Positions 33,365 to 41,730 of a stretch of 64,000 nucleotides of DNA are shown piece after piece. Positions within the stretch are counted from its first letter, which is position 1; each line of letters begins with the position of its first letter. The stretch covers positions 1 through 64,000 of the forward strand of contig NZ_WNJL01000040.1 in NCBI RefSeq assembly GCF_010378095.1, written 5' to 3'. This DNA is from Acidithiobacillus ferrianus. GTDB taxonomy: Bacteria; Pseudomonadota; Gammaproteobacteria; Acidithiobacillales; Acidithiobacillaceae. Both the position numbers and the translations under genes were made by a program. The notes below the pieces were generated by a model. It saw only the letters and a program-made list of their open reading frames with translations. It had not been told where the DNA came from and made no database searches.

Positions 33365-33871
33365 ATGTTCAAAAAAATGACAACAGCAACCATCTTGGGG
33401 CTTGGTTTAATCGGATCGACCACGGCCGTGGCGGCGAAGGCTCCGAGTTTCATGTCACCCGCCTGGGCGCAGGAACTCTGCACGGCCTGGAACAACAACC
33501 CGACCCTGACCGAGAAACTCGCAGGCTCTTGGGTCAAAAACAATGGCGGCAAGGGGTACAAGGTCATGGAAATTTCCGACTCCAGCATGAAAACCGTCCC
33601 GCCTGTGCAACTGGAGATCGCCCTTCAGGGGGGCAAAGCAGAGTGCCTCTATGGCGGCCCCATCAAGGTCACCCGGCTTGATTACGACTACGATTATAAA
33701 ATGTGGGCGACCACCCACAACTGGCATCACATGGGTTCCCCGCTGACCGCGATGATGTTCGGACGCTTAAATTTCAAAGGACCAAAGATGGAAGCCATGG
33801 AAAATATGAGGCCATTCGACGCCTTCCTGAAATTGGTCAAGGAAGTGCCCGCGACAACCCCGGCGCCCTAA
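33365..33871 (+). CDS. Secreted SCP2-like sterol-binding-fold protein
   Basis: A 168-residue protein with a cleavable signal (ATILGLGLIGSTTAVAAKA) and then an SCP2-type lipid-binding domain: ELCTAWNNNP, an edge strand LEIALQGGKAECLY, and the closing helices LTAMMFGRLNFKG, ENMRPFDAFLKLV. GGAGG eight bases upstream selects the ATG at 33365 over a 34-codon extension. The fold carries hydrophobic ligands; with hopanoid and MlaA-type genes close by, a periplasmic lipid carrier is an attractive but unproven idea. Confidence 0.7.
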   Translation: MFKKMTTATILGLGLIGSTTAVAAKAPSFMSPAWAQELCTAWNNNPTLTEKLAGSWVKNNGGKGYKVMEISDSSMKTVPPVQLEIALQGGKAECLYGGPIKVTRLDYDYDYKMWATTHNWHHMGSPLTAMMFGRLNFKGPKMEAMENMRPFDAFLKLVKEVPATTPAP

Positions 33872-33884
33872 TCCCCATCCTGTC

Positions 33885-33922
33885 AAAAGGGGCGGCTCGA
33901 AAAGGTTCCGGGACGCCCTTTT
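33885..33922. terminator. Bidirectional terminator between the SCP2-like gene and gatB
   Basis: AAAAGGGGCG and CGCCCTTTT form a stem (one bulged base) around a loop of about 19 bases, with A and T runs on both sides. It lies between convergent genes, 14 bases past the SCP2-like stop and 20 bases past the gatB stop. Confidence 0.55.
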
Positions 33923-33942
33923 CTCGTGCGCGAATGGCTTCC

Positions 33943-35373
33943 CTACTCCTTCCGCAAACGCTCCAGCAAAATGGTGTTGACTTGATCGGGGTTGGCCTTG
34001 CCCTTGCTCGCCTTCATCACTTGACCAACAAAAAAACCGAGCAGTTTGTCTTTACCTGCGCGAAAATCAGCAACCTGCTGCGGGTGGGCCGCGACGATCC
34101 CATCCACCAGCGCCGCAATAGCTCCCGTATCGGTGATCTGCCGCAAGCCGCGCTTCTCGATGATGGCATCGACTTCGCCACCGCTATGGAAGAGGTCCTC
34201 AAAAATCTCCTTGGCGATTTTTCCCGAAATAGTCTGATCTTCAATACGCTGAACGAGCAGGCGCAGCTTTTCCGCCGAAACCGGGCACGTCTCGATTTCA
34301 ATACCCGCCTTGTTGAGCGCCCCGAGCAACTCACCCATGACCCAGTTTGCCGCCAGTTTACTGTCGACACCCACCGCCACTTGTTCGTAGTAATCGGCCA
34401 GCACACGGCTCATCGTCAGCACTCCCGCATCATAGGCAGGCAGCGCATATTGGCGCATGAAGCGCGCCCGTTTGATATCCGGAAGTTCCGGGAGTGTTCC
34501 CCGCACGCGCGCGATGCGCGCCGGATCCAATACCAGAGGTAACAGATCGGGGTCGGGAAAGTAGCGGTAATCGTTCGCCTCTTCCTTGCTGCGCATGGAG
34601 CGCGTCTCGCCCCGGCCAGCGTCATAAAGACGCGTTTCCTGAACGATGCATCCGCCACGCTCGAGAATGTCTCGCTGCCGCGCGATCTCATACTCCAGCG
34701 CCTTTTCAAGGAAACGGAACGAATTGAGATTTTTGATTTCCGCCCGGGTGCCGAGGGGCGCGCCTGGCCGCCGCAGGGAAACGTTGGCATCACAGCGGAA
34801 GGAGCCTTCCTGCATGTTACCGTCGCAGATGTCCAGATAACGCACCAGCGCATGTAACTTCTTGAGATAAGCCACCGCCTCGGCCGGAGAGCGCATGTCC
34901 GGCTCCGAGACAATTTCCAGCAAAGGCGTACCCGCACGATTCAGGTCAATACCACTCTGGTCCACGAAGGCTTCATGCAGCGATTTTCCGGCATCCTCTT
35001 CGAGATGGGCACGGGTCACACCGACCACCTTCTCCGTGCCATCCGTCAGGGAGATCGTCAGGGTGCCCTTGCCCACCACGGGCAACTCATACTGACTGAT
35101 CTGGTACCCTTTGGGCAGGTCGGGATAAAAGTAGTTTTTACGGGCGAAAACACTCTGCCGATTCAACTCCGCGCCGATAGCCAGTCCCAGCGCAATCGCC
35201 TTGTCCACAGCGGCTTCATTGAGCACCGGCAGGGCACCGGGCATCGCCAGACAGACCGGGCACGTGTGGCTGTTGGGCTCGGCCCCGAAGGTGGTCGAAC
35301 AGCCGCAAAATATCTTGGTGGCTGTATTGAGCTGGGCGTGGACTTCCAGACCGATGACAACTTCCCAGCCCAT
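33943..35373 (-). CDS. gatB: Asp/Glu-tRNA amidotransferase subunit B
   Basis: GatB (476 residues) binds misacylated tRNA and phosphorylates its carboxylate in the GatCAB complex, which makes Gln-tRNA(Gln) and/or Asn-tRNA(Asn). Conserved motifs are [38 protein letters not shown] and a C-terminal YqeY-like domain ([20 protein letters not shown]). The start at 35373 follows the family N-terminus; the 15-codon extension overlaps gatA. It is last in gatC-A-B, two bases after gatA, and ends at a bidirectional terminator. Confidence 0.97.
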   Translation of the reverse strand: MGWEVVIGLEVHAQLNTATKIFCGCSTTFGAEPNSHTCPVCLAMPGALPVLNEAAVDKAIALGLAIGAELNRQSVFARKNYFYPDLPKGYQISQYELPVVGKGTLTISLTDGTEKVVGVTRAHLEEDAGKSLHEAFVDQSGIDLNRAGTPLLEIVSEPDMRSPAEAVAYLKKLHALVRYLDICDGNMQEGSFRCDANVSLRRPGAPLGTRAEIKNLNSFRFLEKALEYEIARQRDILERGGCIVQETRLYDAGRGETRSMRSKEEANDYRYFPDPDLLPLVLDPARIARVRGTLPELPDIKRARFMRQYALPAYDAGVLTMSRVLADYYEQVAVGVDSKLAANWVMGELLGALNKAGIEIETCPVSAEKLRLLVQRIEDQTISGKIAKEIFEDLFHSGGEVDAIIEKRGLRQITDTGAIAALVDGIVAAHPQQVADFRAGKDKLLGFFVGQVMKASKGKANPDQVNTILLERLRKE

Positions 35374-35375
35374 AT

Positions 35376-36848
35376 TCAGGCCTCCCCGGTGATGAAGGAT
35401 GGACGTGCGGTATGCCACGGGGTTTCACGCTGATAACGATGGGCTACGTTGAGCAGCAGATCGTCGGCAAAATAGTCCCCCATCAATTGCATGCCTATGG
35501 GTAATCCCCCGCGGGTAAAGCCACAGGGAAGACTCATCGCCGGGATACCCGCGAGGTTGACCGCGATGGTATAAATGTCGGCCAGGTACATGGCTACCGG
35601 ATCGGCATTTTTGGCTCCCAGAGGAAAAGCCGGGGTGGGGGTCGTCGGCCCAATAATCACATCGACTTCGGCAAAGGCGCGCCGAAAATCCTCGCGGATC
35701 AGGCTGCGCACTTGTTGCGCCTTGCGATAATAGGCGTCGTAATAGCCTGCGGAAAGCACATAAGTGCCCACCAGAATACGTCGCCGCACCTCTGCGCCAA
35801 AACCCTCATAGCGGCTGCGCTGATACAGATCTGTCAAATCCTTCGGAACCTCGGTACGGTGGGTATAACGCACACCATCAAAACGGGCGAGGTTGCTGGA
35901 AGCCTCGGCCGGAGCCAATACGTAATAAGTGCTCACTGCGTAGGGGTTGTTGGGCAAACGAACGGATTGCACCGAGGCACCCTGACGCGCCAATTCCTCG
36001 ATGCCCGCCTGCACCGCCGCGGCCACTTCCGGATCGAGGCCCGCCCCGAAAAACTCTTCGGGAACACCCACTCGCAAGCCCTGCAAAGGACGATCCAGAC
36101 CACGCAGAAAATCACTGGCCGCCGCCGGATGACTGGTGGAATCCCGCGGATCATGGGCAGCCATGACATTGAGCAGCAGCGCACAGTCCTCCGCGCTACG
36201 CGCCAGGGGTCCGCCCTGATCGAGGCTGGAAGCGAAAGCGATCATGCCGTAACGGGAAACCCGGCCGTAGGTCGGCTTGATGCCGGTGACCCCACAGAGG
36301 GCCGCGGGCTGACGAATGGAACCGCCCGTATCGGTGCCTGTAGCGGCCGGCACCAACCCCGCGGCCACGGCGGCGGCGGAACCACCCGAAGACCCTCCTG
36401 GTACCATGCCGGTATGCCAGGGATTACGCACCGCGCCGAAGTAACTGGTTTCATTGGATGAACCCATGGCAAATTCGTCCATATTGAGCTTGCCCAGCAT
36501 GACCATTCCCTCCGCGGCCAGCCGCTCGACGACGGTAGCGCTATAGGGCGATACAAAGCGCTCCAGCATCTTGGAGCCACAGGTGGTACGCACCCCGGCA
36601 GTACAGAAAATATCCTTGTGCGCCACCGGGATACCCAGCAAGAGGCCGTCCTCTCCGGCGGCCCGGCGGGCATCAGCCGCCGCCGCCGCCGCTAGCGCCT
36701 CGGTTTCGGTGACCGTCAAAAAGGCATTGAGCGTGGGATTCATCCGCGCGATTCGAGCGAGCAGCGCCCCGGTCAATTCCACCGAAGAAAAACGGCGCTC
36801 TTGCAGACCTTGGTGGAGCGCCCGCAGGGAAAGTTCGTGGAGTTCCAA
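35376..36848 (-). CDS. gatA: Asp/Glu-tRNA amidotransferase subunit A
   Basis: GatA (490 residues) is the amidase that releases ammonia from glutamine. The Ser-cisSer-Lys triad of amidase-signature enzymes is visible: Lys in [10 protein letters not shown], Ser in [12 protein letters not shown] and Ser in [13 protein letters not shown]. It lies 11 bases after gatC and two bases before gatB. Length is normal. Confidence 0.97.
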   Translation of the reverse strand: MELHELSLRALHQGLQERRFSSVELTGALLARIARMNPTLNAFLTVTETEALAAAAAADARRAAGEDGLLLGIPVAHKDIFCTAGVRTTCGSKMLERFVSPYSATVVERLAAEGMVMLGKLNMDEFAMGSSNETSYFGAVRNPWHTGMVPGGSSGGSAAAVAAGLVPAATGTDTGGSIRQPAALCGVTGIKPTYGRVSRYGMIAFASSLDQGGPLARSAEDCALLLNVMAAHDPRDSTSHPAAASDFLRGLDRPLQGLRVGVPEEFFGAGLDPEVAAAVQAGIEELARQGASVQSVRLPNNPYAVSTYYVLAPAEASSNLARFDGVRYTHRTEVPKDLTDLYQRSRYEGFGAEVRRRILVGTYVLSAGYYDAYYRKAQQVRSLIREDFRRAFAEVDVIIGPTTPTPAFPLGAKNADPVAMYLADIYTIAVNLAGIPAMSLPCGFTRGGLPIGMQLMGDYFADDLLLNVAHRYQRETPWHTARPSFITGEA

Positions 36849-36859
36849 TGCCTGTTCCC

Positions 36860-37147
36860 CTACTCGATGACTTTGGGGACGAGAAAAAGCCCATGCTCCA
36901 CCGCCGGGGCATTGGCCATGAGGACCGCACGCCGGTCACGATGGTCCACGGTATCGGAGCGCAAGGGCTGATCCAGATCCAGGGGATGCGCCATGGGAGA
37001 AGTATCCTCTGTTCCAATGGCGCGCAATGTCCCTATCAATTCCATAATACGTTCCAGTTGCTCGGCCACCGCTGGAATCTCCGTCTGCGGCAGGGCCATG
37101 CGCGCCAGATGCGCCGTGCGGCGCACGGTATCCTGATCAAAAGCCAT
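36860..37147 (-). CDS. gatC: Asp/Glu-tRNA amidotransferase subunit C
   Basis: GatC (95 residues) wraps around GatA and GatB to hold the complex. The N-terminal [12 protein letters not shown] helix and the [14 protein letters not shown] segment are typical. It starts two bases after the mlaA stop, so the gat genes appear to share the message of the hopanoid-transport genes upstream. Confidence 0.93.
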   Translation of the reverse strand: MAFDQDTVRRTAHLARMALPQTEIPAVAEQLERIMELIGTLRAIGTEDTSPMAHPLDLDQPLRSDTVDHRDRRAVLMANAPAVEHGLFLVPKVIE

Positions 37148-37149
37148 GA

Positions 37150-37956
37150 CTATGGGTTTCCTGTGTGGTGATCCGCGGTTGGAGGGGCTTTTTGCGCTGG
37201 GGCGCCGTTTGTGGGGGGCGGTAACTCCAGGCCCTCCAGCAGTTGATTCTTGTTTACCACACCGCCAGTGATGAGATATTGCTCATGCTGTTCCCAGGCA
37301 TTGCGCATGAACACGTAAGGATTCACCGCATCCTGCACCATGCGGATTTTCGGCCCATCGACATAGCCGGTATTGATGATACCCATACCACCCAAGGCGT
37401 ACTGCGCCGGAACACTGGTCAGATAATAGGCGGGTCCGGTAAAGACCGCCATCGCCAGACCAGGCAGGCTACGCAACGAACTGGGCCCGTAAAATGGCAG
37501 TACCAAATAAGGTCCCTGTGGTACGCCCCAAACCCCCAGCGTCACCCCCAGACTATTATCATGTTTAGGCAAGCCCAGTTTGTCCGCCACATCGAACAAG
37601 CCACCCAGACCAAACACGGAATTGACCAGGAAACGGCTGAGATCTTCCATGCCCTGCTGGCCACGGCCCTGCAAAAAGTCGTTCACGAAGATGTAGGGCA
37701 TGTCCACATTGGAGAACACATTGCGCACGCCCGCACGGACGAAATCTGGAGTCACCGCCTTGTACCCCGTCGTCACCGGTTCCAGGACATAGTCATACAA
37801 CCCCATGTTGAAGTGGAATATAGGCTTATTGACGGCCTCCAGAGAATCGGTGGAACCCCTCCCCGCGGCATGATGCGGCCCATTCACGGTCGCACAGCCG
37901 GACAAGGTCAGCGCCCCTCCCGCCAGAGTCACCCACAAAATAGACGCCAACCGCAT
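37150..37956 (-). CDS. mlaA: MlaA/VacJ-type outer-membrane lipoprotein
   Basis: A 268-residue lipoprotein with a signal and lipobox (ALTLSGC, Cys21), then the MlaA domain: EAVNKPIFHFNMGLYDYV, RAGVRNVFSNVDMPYIFVND, RFLVNSVFGLGGLFDVAD, and the characteristic LGVWGVPQGPYLVLPFYGPSSLRS. MlaA removes misplaced lipids from the outer leaflet of the outer membrane. A one-base overlap with the MlaC-like hpnM gene and the neighbouring hopanoid genes suggest a role in moving hopanoids or phospholipids between membranes. Confidence 0.92.
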   Translation of the reverse strand: MRLASILWVTLAGGALTLSGCATVNGPHHAAGRGSTDSLEAVNKPIFHFNMGLYDYVLEPVTTGYKAVTPDFVRAGVRNVFSNVDMPYIFVNDFLQGRGQQGMEDLSRFLVNSVFGLGGLFDVADKLGLPKHDNSLGVTLGVWGVPQGPYLVLPFYGPSSLRSLPGLAMAVFTGPAYYLTSVPAQYALGGMGIINTGYVDGPKIRMVQDAVNPYVFMRNAWEQHEQYLITGGVVNKNQLLEGLELPPPTNGAPAQKAPPTADHHTGNP

Positions 37957-38609
37957 CAGTGCGCTCCTTTGGCGTAACCGGCAATCTGCTTCCGCAAGTG
38001 CGCGACAAGCGCCGAGAAGCCTTTATTTTTCATGGTTTCTGTATATTCCGCGCGTTTCAGAGACAAATCGCTCACCCCATCGGCGACGACGTTGACGATA
38101 CCCCATCGTCCGTCCTGTTTTTGCAGCAGATAAACAAACCGATGCACCTTACCATTACGCTCCGTGAAAGTGCTGAATACGCCCTCGGTACCAGGGTGCA
38201 GGGTTTGGGTGCTCACGATGGCGAAGCGGGCACCGCTATCGCTGTCGAAACGGGCCGCGTAGGTGGCCGCGGTATAATCCGCAAGGACGCCCACAAACTC
38301 TTTCTGCTGCCCCGGACTGAGTTTGCCCCAGTAGGATCCCAGCGTCAGACTGGCAATCCGGGAATAATCAAACACCCTCTGTACCACGGGGGCAACGATT
38401 CGGTAACGCCCGCTGTAACCTATCCGGCTCCCGCCTTGCATGGCCTTCAGCAAGGCGGCATCGAGGGCATCAATCGTTGCCGCCGGACTGTCGGCGGCCG
38501 TCGCTCTCGCGGTCGACGCGGCGGGCGCCACGACCGCTGCCGCGGAGAACACCGGAGCCGCGACGGCGACCACACCCGCGAGCAGCACAGCCAAGCGTTT
38601 TCGTAACAT
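37956..38609 (-). CDS. hpnM: MlaC-like hopanoid-associated periplasmic protein HpnM
   Basis: A 217-residue protein with a signal peptide (LRKRLAVLLAGVVAVAAPVFSA), an Ala-rich linker and an MlaC/Ttg2D-type lipid-carrier domain (FDYSRIASLTLGSYW, LSPGQQKEFVGVLADY, KQDGRWGIVNVVADGVSD). The start at 38609 is favoured by GAGGAG six bases ahead. MlaC proteins shuttle lipids across the periplasm; the hpnM members travel with hopanoid genes. It lies between hpnH and mlaA and overlaps the latter by one base. Confidence 0.88.
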   Translation of the reverse strand: MLRKRLAVLLAGVVAVAAPVFSAAAVVAPAASTARATAADSPAATIDALDAALLKAMQGGSRIGYSGRYRIVAPVVQRVFDYSRIASLTLGSYWGKLSPGQQKEFVGVLADYTAATYAARFDSDSGARFAIVSTQTLHPGTEGVFSTFTERNGKVHRFVYLLQKQDGRWGIVNVVADGVSDLSLKRAEYTETMKNKGFSALVAHLRKQIAGYAKGAH

Positions 38610-38656
38610 GAACATCTCCTCACCCATCATGACACCGAAGATTCCGGAAAGCGGTT

Positions 38657-39760
38657 TCAGCGCTCCACACGCAGCGGAAAAACCGGGTGCCCAGGGTCCG
38701 GCGCCGGTGGCGAAGCGGGCATGTCCGGCGCCATGGGGCCGCGCGTGCGTGGCCCCATCAAAGCCACCTTGAGCGCTTTCAGGGGATGAGCAAAGGTGTC
38801 GTTGACCGCGGTGGGCTCAAAGCCGGAATGTACCTGGCATTGATCACATTTACCATTCACCCCGACGCCGTATTTGTCCCAGGGAGTGGTTTCCATCAAC
38901 TCATCAAAAGTCCGCGCATAGCCCTCACTGACCAATAGATAACAAGGCTTCTGCCAGCCAAAGATATTGCGCGTGGGGTTACCCCAAGGGGTACACTGGT
39001 AGTTCTGGTTACCCGCCAGAAAATCCAGGAAAAGACTGGATTGATTGAACTTCCAATCCGCTTTCCGCTCCTTGCCGATACGGAAGATATCGCGGAAAAG
39101 CTGGCGCGAAGCCCGCCGCTGGATAAAAACCTCCTGTTGCGGCGCGCGTTCATAATTGAATCCGGGCGAGATGGTCACACCTTCCACGCCGAGCGTCTTG
39201 CAATCATCCAGGAACGCCGCCACCTCTTCAGCGCCTTCTCCCTGAAACAGGGTACAGTTGACCGTGACCCGAAACCCCTTTTCCACCGCTTCACGGATCG
39301 CCGCCGCGGCACGCTGATAAGTGCCCGGCTGACAAACGGAGTGGTCATGGCGATCCGCATTGCCATCCAGATGCACCGAGAAAGTCAGGTAAGGCGAAGG
39401 CGCATAGTCATCCATCCGCTTCTTGAGAAGGAGCGCGTTCGTACAAAGATAAACAAAGCGTCTGCGTTCCACGAGGCCGCGTACCACGGCGGGCATATCT
39501 TTGTGGATGAGCGGTTCACCTCCAGCGATGGAGACGATCGGCGCCCCACATTCCTCGGCCGCGCCAATGCACTCTTCGACAGACAGCCGCTGATCGAGGG
39601 TTTCATCGGGATAATCAATCTTGCCGCAGCCCGCGCAGGCCAGATTACAGCGGAACAACGGCTCCAGCATCAGGACCAGAGGGTAGCGTTTACGCCCCCG
39701 CAGCTTTTGCGTGAGGATGTAACGCCCGACCCGATAGCTCTGAATTAAAGGAACACCCAT
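38657..39760 (-). CDS. hpnH: Adenosyl-hopane synthase HpnH (radical SAM)
   Basis: HpnH (367 residues) adds the 5'-deoxyadenosyl group to diploptene, the first step of side-chain extension. The radical SAM cluster motif is CNLACAGC (about residues 38-45) after PLVLMLEPLFR, and SIAGGEPLIH is the SAM-binding GGE-type motif. A C-terminal cysteine set (CTPWG, KCDQCQVHSG) is typical of the family. The last 35 residues are Pro/Ala-rich and less conserved. A promoter with an extended -10 may lie in the 100-base gap upstream. Confidence 0.93.
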   Translation of the reverse strand: MGVPLIQSYRVGRYILTQKLRGRKRYPLVLMLEPLFRCNLACAGCGKIDYPDETLDQRLSVEECIGAAEECGAPIVSIAGGEPLIHKDMPAVVRGLVERRRFVYLCTNALLLKKRMDDYAPSPYLTFSVHLDGNADRHDHSVCQPGTYQRAAAAIREAVEKGFRVTVNCTLFQGEGAEEVAAFLDDCKTLGVEGVTISPGFNYERAPQQEVFIQRRASRQLFRDIFRIGKERKADWKFNQSSLFLDFLAGNQNYQCTPWGNPTRNIFGWQKPCYLLVSEGYARTFDELMETTPWDKYGVGVNGKCDQCQVHSGFEPTAVNDTFAHPLKALKVALMGPRTRGPMAPDMPASPPAPDPGHPVFPLRVER

Positions 39761-39820
39761 ATTAAATACCCCTTATCGGCCGCAATGCAGCGTTTAAACC
39801 ATGAACGACAACTTCCGCTC

Positions 39821-39850
39821 AGTATAACATACCAGATCGTATGCAGAACA
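39821..39850 (-). promoter_or_regulatory. Possible promoter for hpnH-hpnM-mlaA-gatCAB
   Basis: The minus strand has TGTTATACT, an extended -10 (TATACT at 39821-39826), in an AT-rich gap between the diiron gene and hpnH. The best upstream hexamer (TTGTTC) is 19 bases away, so the -35 is weak. It would give a leader of roughly 55 bases. Confidence 0.35.
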
Positions 39851-39863
39851 AGGCTATAAATAC

Positions 39864-40706
39864 TCAAACCGCCTTACTGCGTGACAAAAAGAAAAACAAG
39901 AGGTTGGCAATCCGGGGGGCCAGTTTCGGACGCAACAAGCGCGCGTCATAAGGCGCAAAACGCCGGTCGTTTTCCTGACGGCAGAGTGCCAGAAGCTGCT
40001 TCAGACTGATGCCGTTACCGAGCTGCTCATGTCCGGTCAGGGTAAAGTTTTCATCCCGGCGCGTATTCAGACCACGGGCTGTCTGAATGCGCGCCCAGGC
40101 CTGCAGGACAATCACTTGAACCCGCTGATATTCCAGTATCCCCTTTTTCCACCAAGGAAGACGCTGGCGATGCCAGCGCAACCAATTCACAAAGAAAATG
40201 ATATGCCGCGCTTCTTCCTGCATGACCGGGTCGAATATCTTCACCAATTCGGGAGGGAAAAAACCGGAGTTCTTGGCCGCCGCGAAAAGCCCAAAGGCGA
40301 AGTAGGAATCCAGGCATTCGCCATATCCCGTGTACAGGAATTCCCAATACGGGTCGCGCACCGGAGGAGGTGCCGGCAACGGAGGGATATCAATCTCGTA
40401 ATGCTGCACGAGCGCGCGCAACAGATCGGAATGGCGCTGCTCCTCTTGTCCATCGAGAGCCACCGCCGCACGCACAACCGGATCCGGCTCTCGCTCACCC
40501 ATGCTTTGCACCATGCGCGCCGTCACGCTTTCCGTGGCGACGGCCTCACCCCAAAATGGCAGGGATTTCACGCGCCGCTCCGTTTCCGCATCCAGTTCCG
40601 GCCAATCTATATGGTGAGGATCGAAGTCGATGTGGGTCTCGTGAAAAAATGTGCAGAACAGATCGCGATGCGCGTCCGAACCCAATGCCAAGGACACTGC
40701 CGTCAT
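39864..40706 (-). CDS. Ferritin-like diiron protein in the hopanoid locus
   Basis: The 280-residue helical protein carries the iron-binding pattern of ferritin-like oxidases: [10 protein letters not shown] (E..H) in one helix, [11 protein letters not shown] in another and [14 protein letters not shown] (EExxH) in a third. Such centres activate O2 or handle peroxide; some relatives are hydroxylases or desaturases. The ATGA overlap with hpnL ties it to hopanoid genes, so oxidation of a hopanoid or of the membrane is a possible role, but I know of no assigned hpn name. The C-terminus ends in a short hydrophobic segment. Confidence 0.7.
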   Translation of the reverse strand: MTAVSLALGSDAHRDLFCTFFHETHIDFDPHHIDWPELDAETERRVKSLPFWGEAVATESVTARMVQSMGEREPDPVVRAAVALDGQEEQRHSDLLRALVQHYEIDIPPLPAPPPVRDPYWEFLYTGYGECLDSYFAFGLFAAAKNSGFFPPELVKIFDPVMQEEARHIIFFVNWLRWHRQRLPWWKKGILEYQRVQVIVLQAWARIQTARGLNTRRDENFTLTGHEQLGNGISLKQLLALCRQENDRRFAPYDARLLRPKLAPRIANLLFFFLSRSKAV

Positions 40707-41725
40707 GAAACACTCCCCTCATCAGAACGCAGGCGCCGCCACTGGCGGCGCATATGATGACCTTCTAATGCCTGCCATGACAAAAGCACCGGTATACCCA
40801 ATGACATTTCCCGAAAACGCCGCGCCAGGGAAAAGGCCAGCGCCAGATCCGGACCCACGCCGATAGCGCCACCAAAAAGGATAAAACCGCCCTCTTGAAT
40901 CCCCAACCCCCCAGGCACCAGAAAAGCCACGCTACGCAAGGCCTGCCCCAGACTCTCCATGAGCAGGGCTGCCCAGAACGGAATAGTATGACCGAGCAGC
41001 CGGAAAGTGAACCAGACCTCCGCGGTACCCATCAGCAGACCGGCCAGTTGCCAGAAATTAGCCACCAACAAACCCCAGCGACGCGCATAGAGTCGGCGAA
41101 TTTCGGCATCCAGGCGCCGCGGGTCGCCGATCAGCACGAGCAAGTCCCTGCCGCCCAGCATCTTCTTCATCAGCCATTGCAAGACCGTGAACAGCCCCCA
41201 GCGCCGCTGTATCCAGAGAAATATCAAGACTAACGGCAAGACCGATATCAGGGAGATCACCACGCCGCGTTGCAGGGAGTGATCATCCACGGTACCTATC
41301 AGGATCAGCAATCCGGCCAGGGTGAATATGAACTGGCTCAACAATGTCAGGGTCACCTCGACCATGACGCTGGCACCCGCGACATAACCAGGCACGCCAT
41401 AACGGGCCAAGAGACGCACGCCCAATGCTTCACCGCCCACCCGCGCCACGGGCAGGAGGCCATTGACGGCTTCCCGCACCAGCGCCACCCAGAGCAGAAA
41501 CCAGAAGTGGGCACGTTCTTCACCGCGTAGCAACCACTTCCAGCTCAGCACATCCAGAGACTGGGGAAGGAGGTGAAAAGGCAGAAGCCAGAACAGGCTC
41601 CAGCCGGCCATCGTCAGTATCTTCAAAATATCGGGAATACCGGCCTGCCCCATCAGGAAGACGGCCACACTCAGGCCGAGCAGACCAGCAACCCATACCA
41701 TGACCTTGATGTTCAGCAGTTGCAC
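40703..41725 (-). CDS. hpnL: Hopanoid-locus membrane protein HpnL (UPF0104 fold)
   Basis: A 340-residue integral membrane protein with about eight helices and the lysylphosphatidylglycerol-synthase flippase-like fold ([45 protein letters not shown]). HpnL is named from its constant place in hopanoid clusters, and lipid translocation or modification is suspected. It lies five bases after hpnN and overlaps the diiron gene by four. Confidence 0.87.
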   Translation of the reverse strand: MQLLNIKVMVWVAGLLGLSVAVFLMGQAGIPDILKILTMAGWSLFWLLPFHLLPQSLDVLSWKWLLRGEERAHFWFLLWVALVREAVNGLLPVARVGGEALGVRLLARYGVPGYVAGASVMVEVTLTLLSQFIFTLAGLLILIGTVDDHSLQRGVVISLISVLPLVLIFLWIQRRWGLFTVLQWLMKKMLGGRDLLVLIGDPRRLDAEIRRLYARRWGLLVANFWQLAGLLMGTAEVWFTFRLLGHTIPFWAALLMESLGQALRSVAFLVPGGLGIQEGGFILFGGAIGVGPDLALAFSLARRFREMSLGIPVLLSWQALEGHHMRRQWRRLRSDEGSVS

Positions 41726-41730
41726 CTTAC

